A DNA stretch of 64,000 nt from Flavobacterium endoglycinae (GTDB lineage Bacteria > Bacteroidota > Bacteroidia > Flavobacteriales > Flavobacteriaceae), in contig NZ_CP071448.1 of NCBI RefSeq assembly GCF_017352115.1, positions 3,309,001 through 3,373,000 on the forward strand, read 5' to 3'. Position numbers and translations under genes: made by a program. Under the pieces are notes generated by a model. The model had not been told where the DNA came from, ran no database searches, and worked only from the letters and a program-made list of their open reading frames with translations. Of the stretch, positions 8,222 to 16,099 are shown piece after piece (positions within the stretch are counted from its first letter, which is position 1; each line of letters starts with the position of its first letter).

Positions 8222-8779
8222 TTATTTATTGTCAGGGATAAAATCAAGAGCAATCGAATTCATGCAGTAACGTTTTCCAGTTGGTTCAGGGCCGTCGTCA
8301 AAAATATGGCCTAAATGTCCGCCGCAGCGTCCGCACAAAGTTTCGATTCGTTCCATTCCAAGTGAATTATCTTGTTTAAAAACAATACTTTTTTTATTGT
8401 CCTGTTCGAAGAAACTCGGCCATCCGCAGCTGCTTGAAAATTTTGCAGTTGATCTAAAAAGTTTGTTTCCGCATGAAGCACAGTAGTAGGTTCCTTTTTC
8501 ATCAGAATTCCAATATTTTCCTGTAAAAGGTCTTTCGGTATCGGCTTCACGCATCACGGCATACACATCTGCTGGCAGGACTTTTTTCCATTCGGCATTG
8601 CTTACGTTTAATTTTGTGGTATCAGTATTGGAGTAATAAGGATTTCCGGGTTTGCTTATTTTGTTTTCTGTAACAGTTGTGTTTTTAGAAGATTGTTTTT
8701 TGGTGTTTTGTCCGCAGGCCTGAAACATGAAAAGCGGTATTAAAAAACACAGGCTGAAAAATAGATTTTTTGTTTTCAT
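8222..8779 (-). CDS. msrB: Lipoprotein peptide-methionine (R)-S-oxide reductase
   Basis: Reduces the R-epimer of methionine sulfoxide and complements MsrA. I chose the ATG at 8779 instead of the longer frame to 8833. It yields MKTKNLFFSLCFLIPLFMFQAC, a perfect lipoprotein signal with Cys22. Two zinc CxxC pairs are visible (YYCASCG and LCGRCGGHLGH), and the catalytic Cys is in GKRYCMNSIALDF near the C-terminus. FTGKYWNSDEKG and SSCGWPSFF are standard. It is first in the msrB-msrA operon and membrane-anchored. Confidence 0.95.
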   Translation of the reverse strand: MKTKNLFFSLCFLIPLFMFQACGQNTKKQSSKNTTVTENKISKPGNPYYSNTDTTKLNVSNAEWKKVLPADVYAVMREADTERPFTGKYWNSDEKGTYYCASCGNKLFRSTAKFSSSCGWPSFFEQDNKKSIVFKQDNSLGMERIETLCGRCGGHLGHIFDDGPEPTGKRYCMNSIALDFIPDNK

Positions 8780-9049
8780 AAATTTTGGTGCATTGTTCTG
8801 AATTATCAAATATACGGTGAGATTTTGCCTCAAAATGTCGTCTAAATTACAATTCAGATATTTTTAAGTATGTTTTAACTTTTTATTATTTACGCAAAAG
8901 AGAGACTTGTAGTTTTTATATCTTATTTTTAAAGGATTTTTGTTTTGTTTAGAAGTGCAGCTTGTTGAAAATCAAAATTTTATAAAAATTGAAAACTAGT
9001 TAAACTTTTCACAATGTTTTTGAGGATTTTATAGCCATTTCTTTTTTCG

Positions 9050-9057
9050 TATTTTTG
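9050..9057 (+). promoter_or_regulatory. Promoter -7 element TATTTTTG for idi
   Basis: Match to TAnnTTTG 17 nt upstream of the idi ATG, giving a very short leader. The rest of the 295-bp gap after msrB (8780-9049) is AT-rich and shows no gene. Confidence 0.5.
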
Positions 9058-9074
9058 TTAATTCAATACGCCCT

Positions 9075-9602
9075 ATGACAGAAGAAAACGTAATATTAGT
9101 TAATGAAAACGACGAACAGATTGGCTTAATGCCAAAATTAGAAGCACACGAAAAAGCACTTCTGCATCGTGCCTTTTCGGTTTTTATTCTAAATAATAAA
9201 AATGAGATAATGCTGCAGCAGCGTGCACATCATAAATATCATTCACCTTTGCTTTGGACAAATACATGCTGCAGTCATCAGCGTGAAGGCGAAAGCAATA
9301 TCGAAGCAGGAAGCCGAAGATTGTTTGAAGAAATGGGTTTTAAAGCTGAACTGAAAGAGCTTTTTCATTTTATTTATAAAGCTCCTTTCGATAATGGCTT
9401 AACAGAGCATGAACTTGACCATGTAATGATTGGCTATTATAATGATGAGCCGGCGATAAATCCAGATGAGGTAGAAGCGTGGAAATGGATGAGTATTGAA
9501 GATGTTAAAGCTGATATTAAAAAACAGCCTGAAATTTATACCGTATGGTTTAAGATAATTTTTGATGAATTTGATCATTATCTGGAAGACCACAAATTAT
9601 AA
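9075..9602 (+). CDS. idi: Isopentenyl-diphosphate delta-isomerase, type I
   Basis: Interconverts IPP and DMAPP, the isoprenoid building blocks for quinones, undecaprenol and carotenoids. The 175-aa length is normal for the Nudix-fold type I enzyme. Visible motifs are HRAFSVFILN, MLQQRAHHKYHSP, the active-site Cys in WTNTCCSHQREGE, and the Nudix-like AGSRRLFEEMGF. Glu residues near LTEHELDHVMIG contribute metal ligands. It is 21 nt upstream of the QueD homologue and leads a short operon through the peroxiredoxin. Confidence 0.95.
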   Translation: MTEENVILVNENDEQIGLMPKLEAHEKALLHRAFSVFILNNKNEIMLQQRAHHKYHSPLLWTNTCCSHQREGESNIEAGSRRLFEEMGFKAELKELFHFIYKAPFDNGLTEHELDHVMIGYYNDEPAINPDEVEAWKWMSIEDVKADIKKQPEIYTVWFKIIFDEFDHYLEDHKL

Positions 9603-9623
9603 CCAAATTGAACCAAAACCTAA

Positions 9624-10034
9624 ATGAGAGTAACCATATCAAGAAAAGCACATTTTAATGCTGCACATCGATTATACAGGAAGGATTGGACATCTGAAAA
9701 AAACAATGCTGTTTTTGGAAAATGCAACAATCCCAATTTTCATGGTCACAATTATGGTTTAACCGTTAGTGTTACAGGACAAATTGACCCCGAAACTGGT
9801 TTTGTTTTAGATGTGAAAGTATTAGCGGATATTATACTGCAAGAAGTAGAAATCCCGTTTGATCACAAAAACCTGAATCTGGATGTCCCAGAATTTCGGG
9901 ATTTGAATCCAACAGCAGAAAACATTGCTGTAGTGATATGGAATAAAATTAGAAGAAGAATTCAGCCCGATTTCGATCTTGAAGTTGTACTGAATGAAAC
10001 AGACCGCAATTTTGTAACTTATAAAGGAGAGTAA
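9624..10034 (+). CDS. queD: 6-pyruvoyl-tetrahydropterin synthase / 6-carboxytetrahydropterin synthase homologue
   Basis: A T-fold enzyme of 136 aa acting on dihydroneopterin triphosphate. The zinc ligands are His15 (AHFNAAHR), His40 and His42 (FHGHNYG). The catalytic Cys is Cys34 in FGKCNNPN. DHKNLN and a C-terminal LNETDRNFVTY are standard. In bacteria the family mostly makes 6-carboxytetrahydropterin for queuosine (QueD), but PTPS-like pterin synthesis is possible. No other queuosine genes are nearby to decide it. Confidence 0.88.
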   Translation: MRVTISRKAHFNAAHRLYRKDWTSEKNNAVFGKCNNPNFHGHNYGLTVSVTGQIDPETGFVLDVKVLADIILQEVEIPFDHKNLNLDVPEFRDLNPTAENIAVVIWNKIRRRIQPDFDLEVVLNETDRNFVTYKGE

Positions 10035-10039
10035 TAAAA

Positions 10040-10498
10040 ATGTCATTAAAAATAGGAGACATAGTTCCGAATTTTACTGCAAAAGATAATCACGGAGAGG
10101 TTTTTGAAAGCCGAAATTTTTTGGGCATAAAACCATTGGTGATTTATTTTTACCCAAAAGATAATACACCAGGCTGCACTACAGAAGCCTGCAGTTTTAG
10201 AGATCAATACGAAGATTTTAAAGATTTAGGGGCAGAAGTTATTGGTATTAGCGCAGACAGCGTTAAATCGCATCATAAATTTGCCAATAAACACAAACTG
10301 CCTTTCATTTTACTTTCTGACGAGGACAAGAGATTAAGACATCTTTTTGGTGTTCGTAATAACCTTTTTGGGCTTCTGCCGGGAAGAGTAACGTATATTG
10401 TCGACAGAAATGGAGTTGTCATTTATGTTTTTGACAGCATGAATGCCTCAAAACATATTGAGAAATCTCTTGAGATAATAAAAGAATTAGTATTGTAG
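10040..10498 (+). CDS. bcp: Atypical 2-Cys peroxiredoxin, PrxQ/BCP type
   Basis: Thioredoxin-dependent peroxidase of 152 aa that detoxifies H2O2 and organic peroxides in the cytosol. The motif PKDNTPGCTTEACSFRD carries peroxidatic Cys46 and resolving Cys51, five residues apart as in PrxQ. The conserved Arg and the YIVDRNGVV strand follow. It begins 5 nt after queD and is surely cotranscribed with idi and queD. Confidence 0.95.
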   Translation: MSLKIGDIVPNFTAKDNHGEVFESRNFLGIKPLVIYFYPKDNTPGCTTEACSFRDQYEDFKDLGAEVIGISADSVKSHHKFANKHKLPFILLSDEDKRLRHLFGVRNNLFGLLPGRVTYIVDRNGVVIYVFDSMNASKHIEKSLEIIKELVL

Positions 10499-10560
10499 AT
10501 TTTAAAAATAGTATTACATCATTGTTTAATTAATATAGATATTAGCCGAAATTTAAAATT

Positions 10561-11532
10561 ATGAAACCAGAAAACGTATATCCGCTTCAGTTTGAACCAA
10601 TTCTTAAAGAAAGAATCTGGGGTGGTGAGAAATTAAAAACAGTATTAAACAAACCCATTACTTCTAAAATTACTGGTGAAAGCTGGGAATTGTCTACAGT
10701 AGAAGGCGATGTAAGTGTGGTTGCCAACGGAGATTTAAAAGGAAAGTCATTAATGGAATTAATTAATGAAACTCCAAATGAAATTCTGGGAACAAGAGTT
10801 TACGAACGTTTTGGAAAACAATTTCCATTACTTTTTAAATATTTAGATGCACGTGAAGATCTTTCGATTCAAGTTCATCCAAACGATAAATTAGCAAAAG
10901 AACGTCATAATTCTTTTGGTAAAACCGAAATGTGGTATGTAATGCAAGCCGATGCTGATTCAAGAATCATCGTAGGTTTTAAAGAAGATTCAAGCAAAGA
11001 CGAATACGTAAAGCATTTGAACGATAATACTTTGGTTTCTATTCTTGACGATGTAAAAGCAAAAGCGGGAGATGTTTTCTTTTTAGAGACAGGAACCGTT
11101 CATGCAATTGGCGCAGGATTGGTTGTTGCCGAGATTCAGCAAACCTCTGATATTACGTATCGTTTATATGATTTTGACCGTGTAGATGCTCAGGGAAATA
11201 AAAGAGAATTACACGTTGATTTAGCACTTGATGCTATTAACTACAATAAAGTAGATACTCAGAAAAAATACGACTCAAAAGCCAATACTTCAAATGTTGT
11301 AGTTGATTGTCCTTATTTCACCACTAATTTTATTCCGTTAGAAGATAAAGTTGAGGTTTCGAAATCAGGAGAAACATTTACCGTTTATATGTGTATTGAA
11401 GGAAGTTTTGAAATCGAATATAACGGTTTTAAAAATACATATCGTAAAGGAGATACGGTTTTGGTTCCTGCTGCGATAAATGCATTTGTATTGAGCGGAA
11501 AGGCTTCAATTTTAGAAATTTACATTTCTTAA
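10561..11532 (+). CDS. manA: Class I mannose-6-phosphate isomerase
   Basis: Interconverts fructose-6-phosphate and mannose-6-phosphate, feeding GDP-mannose and glycan synthesis. The 323-aa length matches the short bacterial form. RIWGGEKL near the N-terminus, the metal-binding SIQVHPND, GKTEMWYVM and ETGTVHAIGAG are diagnostic of the cupin-fold zinc enzyme. A second cupin-like half ends in YRKGDTVLVPAA. It is probably transcribed from its own AT-rich leader, 62 nt after the peroxiredoxin gene. Confidence 0.95.
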   Translation: MKPENVYPLQFEPILKERIWGGEKLKTVLNKPITSKITGESWELSTVEGDVSVVANGDLKGKSLMELINETPNEILGTRVYERFGKQFPLLFKYLDAREDLSIQVHPNDKLAKERHNSFGKTEMWYVMQADADSRIIVGFKEDSSKDEYVKHLNDNTLVSILDDVKAKAGDVFFLETGTVHAIGAGLVVAEIQQTSDITYRLYDFDRVDAQGNKRELHVDLALDAINYNKVDTQKKYDSKANTSNVVVDCPYFTTNFIPLEDKVEVSKSGETFTVYMCIEGSFEIEYNGFKNTYRKGDTVLVPAAINAFVLSGKASILEIYIS

Positions 11533-11554
11533 CGCATATTCTAAAGATAATATG

Positions 11555-11563
11555 TACTTTTGC
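11555..11563 (+). promoter_or_regulatory. Promoter -7 element TACTTTTGC
   Basis: Exact TAnnTTTG-C match 25 nt before the ATG of the 88-aa gene. It indicates independent transcription rather than read-through from manA. Confidence 0.6.
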
Positions 11564-11588
11564 GTCGCAAATTAAAATTATAATAAAA

Positions 11589-11855
11589 ATGGCAAACGTT
11601 AAAAATTTAAAGAAAGACATCAATTTCGTATTAGGAGATATTATTGAGGCAGTTTACTTGTTTGAGATGTCTACAACAGGAAATCCTACTCCAGAAACGA
11701 ATGCTTTAATCGATGAAGCTATTGCTGCATTTGATACTTTGATTTCAAAAGTGAACGCTAAAAACGTTGAAAATAAAAAAGCACACTTCAAACAAATCAA
11801 TCTTGAATTAGAACAAACTGCTAATCAATTGGTTGAAAAAATCAACGCATTATAA
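11589..11855 (+). CDS. Small conserved helical protein of unknown function (88 aa)
   Basis: It looks entirely alpha-helical: an acidic amphipathic helix (DINFVLGDIIEAVYLFE), a central NPTPETN turn, and a long C-terminal helix to the end. It has no signal peptide, Cys or obvious motif. A strong promoter lies 25 nt upstream and two tRNA genes follow. The coding quality (start, length, promoter) makes it a real gene. I cannot assign a role. Confidence 0.7.
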   Translation: MANVKNLKKDINFVLGDIIEAVYLFEMSTTGNPTPETNALIDEAIAAFDTLISKVNAKNVENKKAHFKQINLELEQTANQLVEKINAL

Positions 11856-11910
11856 GCAAAAAAAAGTGTAAAAAAGTGCAAATTTATTTTGGGAAAACGA
11901 AAAACCGCTT

Positions 11911-11919
11911 TATATTTGC
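11911..11919 (+). promoter_or_regulatory. Promoter -7 element TATATTTGC of the first tRNA-Thr
   Basis: Exact -7 consensus, 12 nt before the mature 5' end of the tRNA. It is duplicated in function by TATCTTTGC at 12097-12105 before the second copy. Confidence 0.7.
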
Positions 11920-11931
11920 ACCCGTAATGAG

Positions 11932-12005
11932 GCCGATGTAGCTCAGCTGGCTAGAGCAGCTGATTTGTAATCAGCAGGTCGTGGGTTCGAGTCCCTCTAT
12001 CGGCT
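11932..12005 (+). tRNA. tRNA-Thr (anticodon TGT), copy 1
   Basis: Cloverleaf of 74 nt. The acceptor GCCGATG pairs with TATCGGC, the D-stem is GCTC/GAGC, and the anticodon stem GCTGA/TCAGC encloses loop TTTGTAA with anticodon TGT. The T-loop is TTCGAGT. The CCA end is not encoded. A GC-rich hairpin terminator follows directly. Confidence 0.95.
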
Positions 12006-12012
12006 CAAACTG

Positions 12013-12042
12013 AAACCATTCGCCCCGGCGAATGGTTTTTTT
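12013..12042 (+). terminator. Terminator after tRNA-Thr copy 1
   Basis: Hairpin AAACCATTCGCC / GGCGAATGGTTT followed by a T-run. It isolates the first tRNA transcript from the second. Confidence 0.9.
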
Positions 12043-12096
12043 GTTTTTATAGAGAGTAGTGTGAAAATATTTTTTTGGAAATATAAAAAACATTTT

Positions 12097-12105
12097 TATC
12101 TTTGC
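12097..12105 (+). promoter_or_regulatory. Promoter -7 element TATCTTTGC of the second tRNA-Thr
   Basis: Consensus -7 element 13 nt before the mature 5' end of tRNA copy 2. Each copy therefore has its own promoter. Confidence 0.7.
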
Positions 12106-12118
12106 ACTCGCAAAATAG

Positions 12119-12192
12119 GCCGATGTAGCTCAGCTGGCTAGAGCAGCTGATTTGTAATCAGCAGGTCGTGGGTTCGAGTCCCTCTATCGGCT
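12119..12192 (+). tRNA. tRNA-Thr (anticodon TGT), copy 2
   Basis: Identical over all 74 nt to the copy at 11932, including one base of flank on the 5' side. Upstream and downstream sequences differ apart from the promoter motif. This is a tandem duplication kept as two separate transcription units. Confidence 0.95.
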
Positions 12193-12198
12193 CAACAA

Positions 12199-12228
12199 AA
12201 AACCATCACAATACGTGATGGTTTTTTT
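12199..12228 (+). terminator. Terminator after tRNA-Thr copy 2
   Basis: Perfect 11-bp stem (AAAACCATCAC / GTGATGGTTTT), 5-nt loop and a run of seven T. Confidence 0.9.
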
Positions 12229-12433
12229 ATGGCCAAAAAATAAAATTCCAAGTTTTAAATTCTAAAGCTTTGATAATGTGGTAAAGATTTTTCAATAGAT
12301 GCTTTTGATTTTACTTGTCCGAAAAGTTGTATTTTTGTTTAGCGCTTCAGCGGAATTAAAAACAGAATTAGTGTAATTGTATCATACATTTTAAATCTGT
12401 TTTTTACAACTGAGATTTTTTACACCAAATTGT

Positions 12434-12441
12434 TATCTTTG
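12434..12441 (+). promoter_or_regulatory. Promoter -7 element TATCTTTG abutting the XRE start codon
   Basis: The element ends only 4 nt before the ATG at 12446. With the usual spacing, the transcript would start at or within a base or two of the start codon, implying leaderless mRNA. Confidence 0.55.
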
Positions 12442-12445
12442 AATT

Positions 12446-12841
12446 ATGAGCACATTTACTAAACCAAATCATATAGGGCGAAAAATAAGCCGTATTCGTG
12501 AACTTCGTGACATGAAACAAGAAGCTTTGGCATATGCTTTAGGCATGAGCCAGCAATCTATTTCGATTATTGAAAACAGTGAGACTGTCGATGAAGAAAA
12601 ACTGAAAGCAATTGCCGAAGTTTTAGGTGTTTCTGCTGAAGGAATTAAAAATTTCTCCGAAGAAGCAGTTTTAAATATTATTGGGAATACATTGAGCGAA
12701 GGCAGCATGATTAATGGCAACGCATACAACTGCAATTTCAATCCTCTTGATAAAGTTGTCGAATTGTATGAACGTTTGGTTTTGGCAGAAAAAGAGAAAG
12801 TAGAATATCTTGAAAAGATTATTCAAAAAATAAAATCATAA
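12446..12841 (+). CDS. XRE-family transcriptional regulator (131 aa)
   Basis: The N-terminal Cro/C1-type helix-turn-helix (residues about 10-65) reads IGRKISRIRELRDMKQEALAYALGMSQQSISIIEN. A central linker contains an NGNAYNCNFNP segment, and the C-terminal helix (residues 100-131, LYERLVLAEKEKVEYLEKIIQKI) is likely a dimerising coiled coil. It stands alone and its target is unknown. The promoter motif sits directly against the ATG, suggesting leaderless translation and possible self-regulation. Confidence 0.88.
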   Translation: MSTFTKPNHIGRKISRIRELRDMKQEALAYALGMSQQSISIIENSETVDEEKLKAIAEVLGVSAEGIKNFSEEAVLNIIGNTLSEGSMINGNAYNCNFNPLDKVVELYERLVLAEKEKVEYLEKIIQKIKS

Positions 12842-12873
12842 AAAAACGCCCTGAATTTTCAGGGCGTTTTTTT
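12842..12873. terminator. Bidirectional terminator
   Basis: Hairpin with AAAACGCCCTGA / TCAGGGCGTTTT arms, bounded by A- and T-runs. It lies between the XRE gene (+) and the convergent lipoprotein gene. Confidence 0.92.
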
Positions 12874-12878
12874 ATGAT

Positions 12879-13616
12879 TTATTCTGCAGCTGCTGGAGCT
12901 TTTTGTTCTTCTTTTTTGATTTCAGCAACATACTTTGTCAATTTCTTTCCGTAAAGTGATTTTGCTACTTTTGGAGTCATTGATTTCTGAATAGTGTCTA
13001 GAAATTTGATGTTGATATCGTAAATCTCTGCCAAAGCAATATAAGGCGATACTTCGTGATCTTTATTGTTTATAGCAAAGTTGGTAGCGTATAAATATTT
13101 TCTTTTAATGTTAGACTGTTGTTTTGCGTCAATGCTGTCAACTGCTTTTTGATCTTGTCTTTTTATAGCTTTAAATCTCGCTTCAACCATTGATAGGTTT
13201 TCATCGATAAAACGAGAGTTTACTTTTTTGTATTCTTCGTATAATTCTTGGTTTTTTGAACCTGTGATTTTTGCACTAGAAATGAAATTGTCTAAGTTAG
13301 TATCGATATTGATATTGCCCGGTTCAGCAAAAAATAAAATGTTATTATCTAAAGAGTTCGTTACACCACGATCTAGAAATAAGTAAAGCATTTCAGGAGA
13401 TTCTAATTTAATATCTCTTTCAAAAGTTGGATTTCCGTCGATTTTGATGCTGTCAATAGCAACAAGCGAAGTGTCAACAATTCTTTGGATATATAAAGTT
13501 CCGGTTTTTAAACCTTTAATGTTTCCTGTGATGTGTAAGTTATCAGCAGCTGATTCTTTTTTGCTGCAAGATGCTAATACCGCAAGAGTAACAAAAGCAA
13601 TAATTGATTTTTTCAT
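12879..13616 (-). CDS. DUF4369-domain lipoprotein (245 aa)
   Basis: I set the start at 13616 rather than 13673 because it gives MKKSIIAFVTLAVLASC, a clean lipobox with Cys17. An N-terminal DUF4369 domain follows (LHITGNIKGLKTGTLYIQR, and the SIKIDGNPTFERDI strand). This domain is often found before thioredoxin-like domains in Bacteroidota lipoproteins. No CxxC thioredoxin motif is present here. The C-terminal half is helical and ends in an Ala-rich tail. Envelope-anchored, function unknown. Confidence 0.8.
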   Translation of the reverse strand: MKKSIIAFVTLAVLASCSKKESAADNLHITGNIKGLKTGTLYIQRIVDTSLVAIDSIKIDGNPTFERDIKLESPEMLYLFLDRGVTNSLDNNILFFAEPGNINIDTNLDNFISSAKITGSKNQELYEEYKKVNSRFIDENLSMVEARFKAIKRQDQKAVDSIDAKQQSNIKRKYLYATNFAINNKDHEVSPYIALAEIYDINIKFLDTIQKSMTPKVAKSLYGKKLTKYVAEIKKEEQKAPAAAE

Positions 13617-13695
13617 TAGTTTATTAGATTTTGGTGCAAAATAAAGAAAATAGTTTGAATGTAAATAAGGCATTGTTTAATTTTTGTAAATAAAT

Positions 13696-13726
13696 AAAAA
13701 TCCCAGTTTATTGCTAAACTGGGATT
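13696..13726 (-). terminator. Terminator downstream of the 13753-14562 lipoprotein
   Basis: Perfect 12-bp stem AATCCCAGTTTA / TAAACTGGGATT with a 4-nt loop. The U-run on the minus strand corresponds to the A-run at the left side. Confidence 0.85.
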
Positions 13727-13752
13727 GCTGTATTTTTCTTAAAATAAACGAA

Positions 13753-14562
13753 TTACATATATAAATTATAAGATACGCCGCTTTCGTGAGTATAGGTATA
13801 TTTAGTGTCGCAGTCATTATTTCCATAATCGACAACACCATTTATAAATCCGCCTTGAATTTTTAATTTCCCTTTAGAAATGTATTCGCATGAATATTTT
13901 TTTACCAAAGTTTCCTGTATTGTCAAAGTTAGAGATCCTTTTTCAGAGATTACGGTGTGAGTTCCTTCTGGCATTTCGTACACATTATCTTCTAAAACAT
14001 AAGGGGTGTCAACGCCTGCTGTTTGTTTGATAGTAAGTGTGCCAGAATTTGTATAAACACGGTTTTGTAAATCAGTTAATTTGCCATTGGTTACTTTTCG
14101 AGTCCATTGCGGAATTGTTGGAGTAGTTGTTGTGTTCGTATACTCGATAGTTCCTTCCAGTTTAAGTCCGTTTATTGAATAATCGATTCTTTCAATCGTC
14201 ATTTTGCTTCCTGTTGTAATTACAGGTCCAGAAAGTGTGATTTTTAATTTTCCAGCTCTTTTGATTTGGTCTACAGTACATCCGGTTCCATAATCAACTG
14301 TAAAAACTTTTGGATAAGTAGATCCGCTTACGGTAATATTCGCGCAGATGGCAGGTCCTGTTTCAGATGGTTTTGCAGTTTGATTTGTGTTAGAAACAGT
14401 TAATCCTGTTTTAATGTCAATTTCGTTTACGGCATCAATTAATACAGATGCGCCTACTGTAGTAGTGTCGGTTTGATTTACAATTTCGTCACTGTTTGAA
14501 CAGGAAACATACATTAATGTTGAAGCACAGATAGCTGTGATGAAAATAATAGTTTTTTTCAT
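13753..14562 (-). CDS. Lipoprotein of unknown function (269 aa)
   Basis: Signal MKKTIIFITAICASTLMYVSC gives lipobox Cys21. The mature part is Ser/Thr-rich and beta-rich, with repeated strands such as GKLKITLSGPVITTGSKMTIERI and GSLTLTIQETL. It carries four further Cys (AICANITV, GTGCTVDQ, YSCEYIS, NDCDTKY) that could form disulfides in the periplasm. The C-terminus ends in YNLYM. I do not recognise a named domain. Monocistronic with its own terminator. Confidence 0.7.
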   Translation of the reverse strand: MKKTIIFITAICASTLMYVSCSNSDEIVNQTDTTTVGASVLIDAVNEIDIKTGLTVSNTNQTAKPSETGPAICANITVSGSTYPKVFTVDYGTGCTVDQIKRAGKLKITLSGPVITTGSKMTIERIDYSINGLKLEGTIEYTNTTTTPTIPQWTRKVTNGKLTDLQNRVYTNSGTLTIKQTAGVDTPYVLEDNVYEMPEGTHTVISEKGSLTLTIQETLVKKYSCEYISKGKLKIQGGFINGVVDYGNNDCDTKYTYTHESGVSYNLYM

Positions 14563-14623
14563 AATGGTTTTTGTTTAGATTAGATTAAAAGGCAAATCAA
14601 ATGTAATAAAAAAAAATATTCAT

Positions 14624-14660
14624 AAAAAAATCCTGAAAATGGTTTTTTCAGGATTTTTTA
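14624..14660 (-). terminator. Terminator of the 16449-14792 operon
   Basis: AAAAAATCCTGAAAA pairs with TTTTTTCAGGATTTTTT, about 130 nt after the stop at 14792. The A-run on the left gives the U-run on the minus strand. Confidence 0.75.
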
Positions 14661-14791
14661 AATTAACTATTTTGTAATCAACGGGTAATGGTTAACTGTT
14701 TTTGTATTATTTGCTTTTTTATGTCTTCCGACTTAATTTATTAATTGGTTTATTCTAACAATATTTGTTTTTAAGAGCTGGTGAAATCACG

Positions 14792-16099
14792 TTATTTTGA
14801 AGTGACATCAGTTTTGTCAGGTCCTCCAAAACCGAAGTTTAATGAAAGTAATGAAACTAATGTTCCGCCAGTTTCAAATACGGGTTTAAAAGCGCTTCCT
14901 ATTTGATACGATAAAGCGATTTGTTCGGTAAGACGATAACTGAATGTTCCGATGTATTGAAAATCCGAAGCAGTTTCTTTTGTATACAAAGTATTTCCTG
15001 CGTTGTCTTTTCCTGCTGCCGAAAGAGAACTGCTTTGTCTTCCGGTTGCTTCAAATTCGATTGTGAATTTTTTAAATTCTCCTGATAACGCAAGTCCATA
15101 ATCAAAGTTGTTTTTATACACTTTTGCATCAGGGAAATAGTTTTCGAAGTATTTTTTGTTATACCATTCATATCGTAAAACGCCAATTGCTTTTAGAAAA
15201 TTTATTTTGTCTGAGAATTTATACGATGGATTGATCCAAAATGATTGACGTGGTACTTCTGAATATTCAAAATCATTTGTAGGGAAATTTAAAGAAAGCG
15301 CGTACGCAAAATCAATATTTAAACCTTGTCTCTCTAGAATGTATGATTTGAATTCTGCATAACTCCCCGCCATTTTAGATTCGATTAGTTCTGTAAAAGC
15401 GGTAAAGAATGCGTCAATATCGTTTTCATCAAAAGCAAGATTTTCGGAACTGTCATATATTTTTTGTGTAATTTCTTCAGCATCTTTCAATGATTTTTTG
15501 CCTAAAACTTCATAAATACGTTTGGTTAAAGTATCGTGAACAGCACTTAAATATTCTTCTTTTGTTTTGTAATTGAATTTATTTTGAGCTTCTATTAATT
15601 TAGACAGTATTTTTGACCCCACACGCTGGTTGATGCTTAATTCGTTAATATGTTTGGTAATGATTTCTTTGTCTTTGGTATTTCCAAAAAATAACGATGT
15701 ACGGTATCCGAAAGCTAGACTTTTGGTTTTCGTACTGTCTTGCAGCATGAAATTTTGTGTTGAGGCGACTGAAAAAGATGAGTTTCGGATAATCTGGTCA
15801 AAACTCAGCTTTGGATACAAATATTCTTCTATAGTTATGCCATGATCGGTTGCCCAATAAGGAGTAAATTCAAGCCCAAAATCATTTGGAATAATGCTGT
15901 TTCCGTTTTCGTCTCTAAAATTGGTAAAAAGAGCCGCTTCTAAGGCACGATAAGATTTTGGTTTTATAATGGCACTTGGCTGCATTCCTAAAAGTGATGA
16001 AGCAGGAGAGGAAGGTGTGGTTAGTGCATCAAGCTTTTTTTGAGCAGTTACCGTACCCAAAAAAAGAAGAGTTGTAATGATTAAGATATTCCTTTTCAT
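14792..16099 (-). CDS. Putative outer-membrane protein of unknown function (435 aa)
   Basis: A signal peptide (MKRNILIITTLLFLGTVTAQ) precedes a protein with alternating strands at its C-terminal half (residues about 250-435) and many aromatic residues at strand ends. The last part is LSLNFGFGGPDK, so it is probably a beta-barrel. A helical insert lies at about 150-240. Its ATG overlaps the stop of the upstream 117-aa gene by 4 nt, so the two are translationally coupled. No known family is recognised. Confidence 0.65.
   Translation of the reverse strand: MKRNILIITTLLFLGTVTAQKKLDALTTPSSPASSLLGMQPSAIIKPKSYRALEAALFTNFRDENGNSIIPNDFGLEFTPYWATDHGITIEEYLYPKLSFDQIIRNSSFSVASTQNFMLQDSTKTKSLAFGYRTSLFFGNTKDKEIITKHINELSINQRVGSKILSKLIEAQNKFNYKTKEEYLSAVHDTLTKRIYEVLGKKSLKDAEEITQKIYDSSENLAFDENDIDAFFTAFTELIESKMAGSYAEFKSYILERQGLNIDFAYALSLNFPTNDFEYSEVPRQSFWINPSYKFSDKINFLKAIGVLRYEWYNKKYFENYFPDAKVYKNNFDYGLALSGEFKKFTIEFEATGRQSSSLSAAGKDNAGNTLYTKETASDFQYIGTFSYRLTEQIALSYQIGSAFKPVFETGGTLVSLLSLNFGFGGPDKTDVTSK

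Noticed and set aside
8311..8550. 79-aa frame on the minus strand over msrB
   Set aside because: Out-of-frame overlap of msrB, whose catalytic and zinc motifs are intact.
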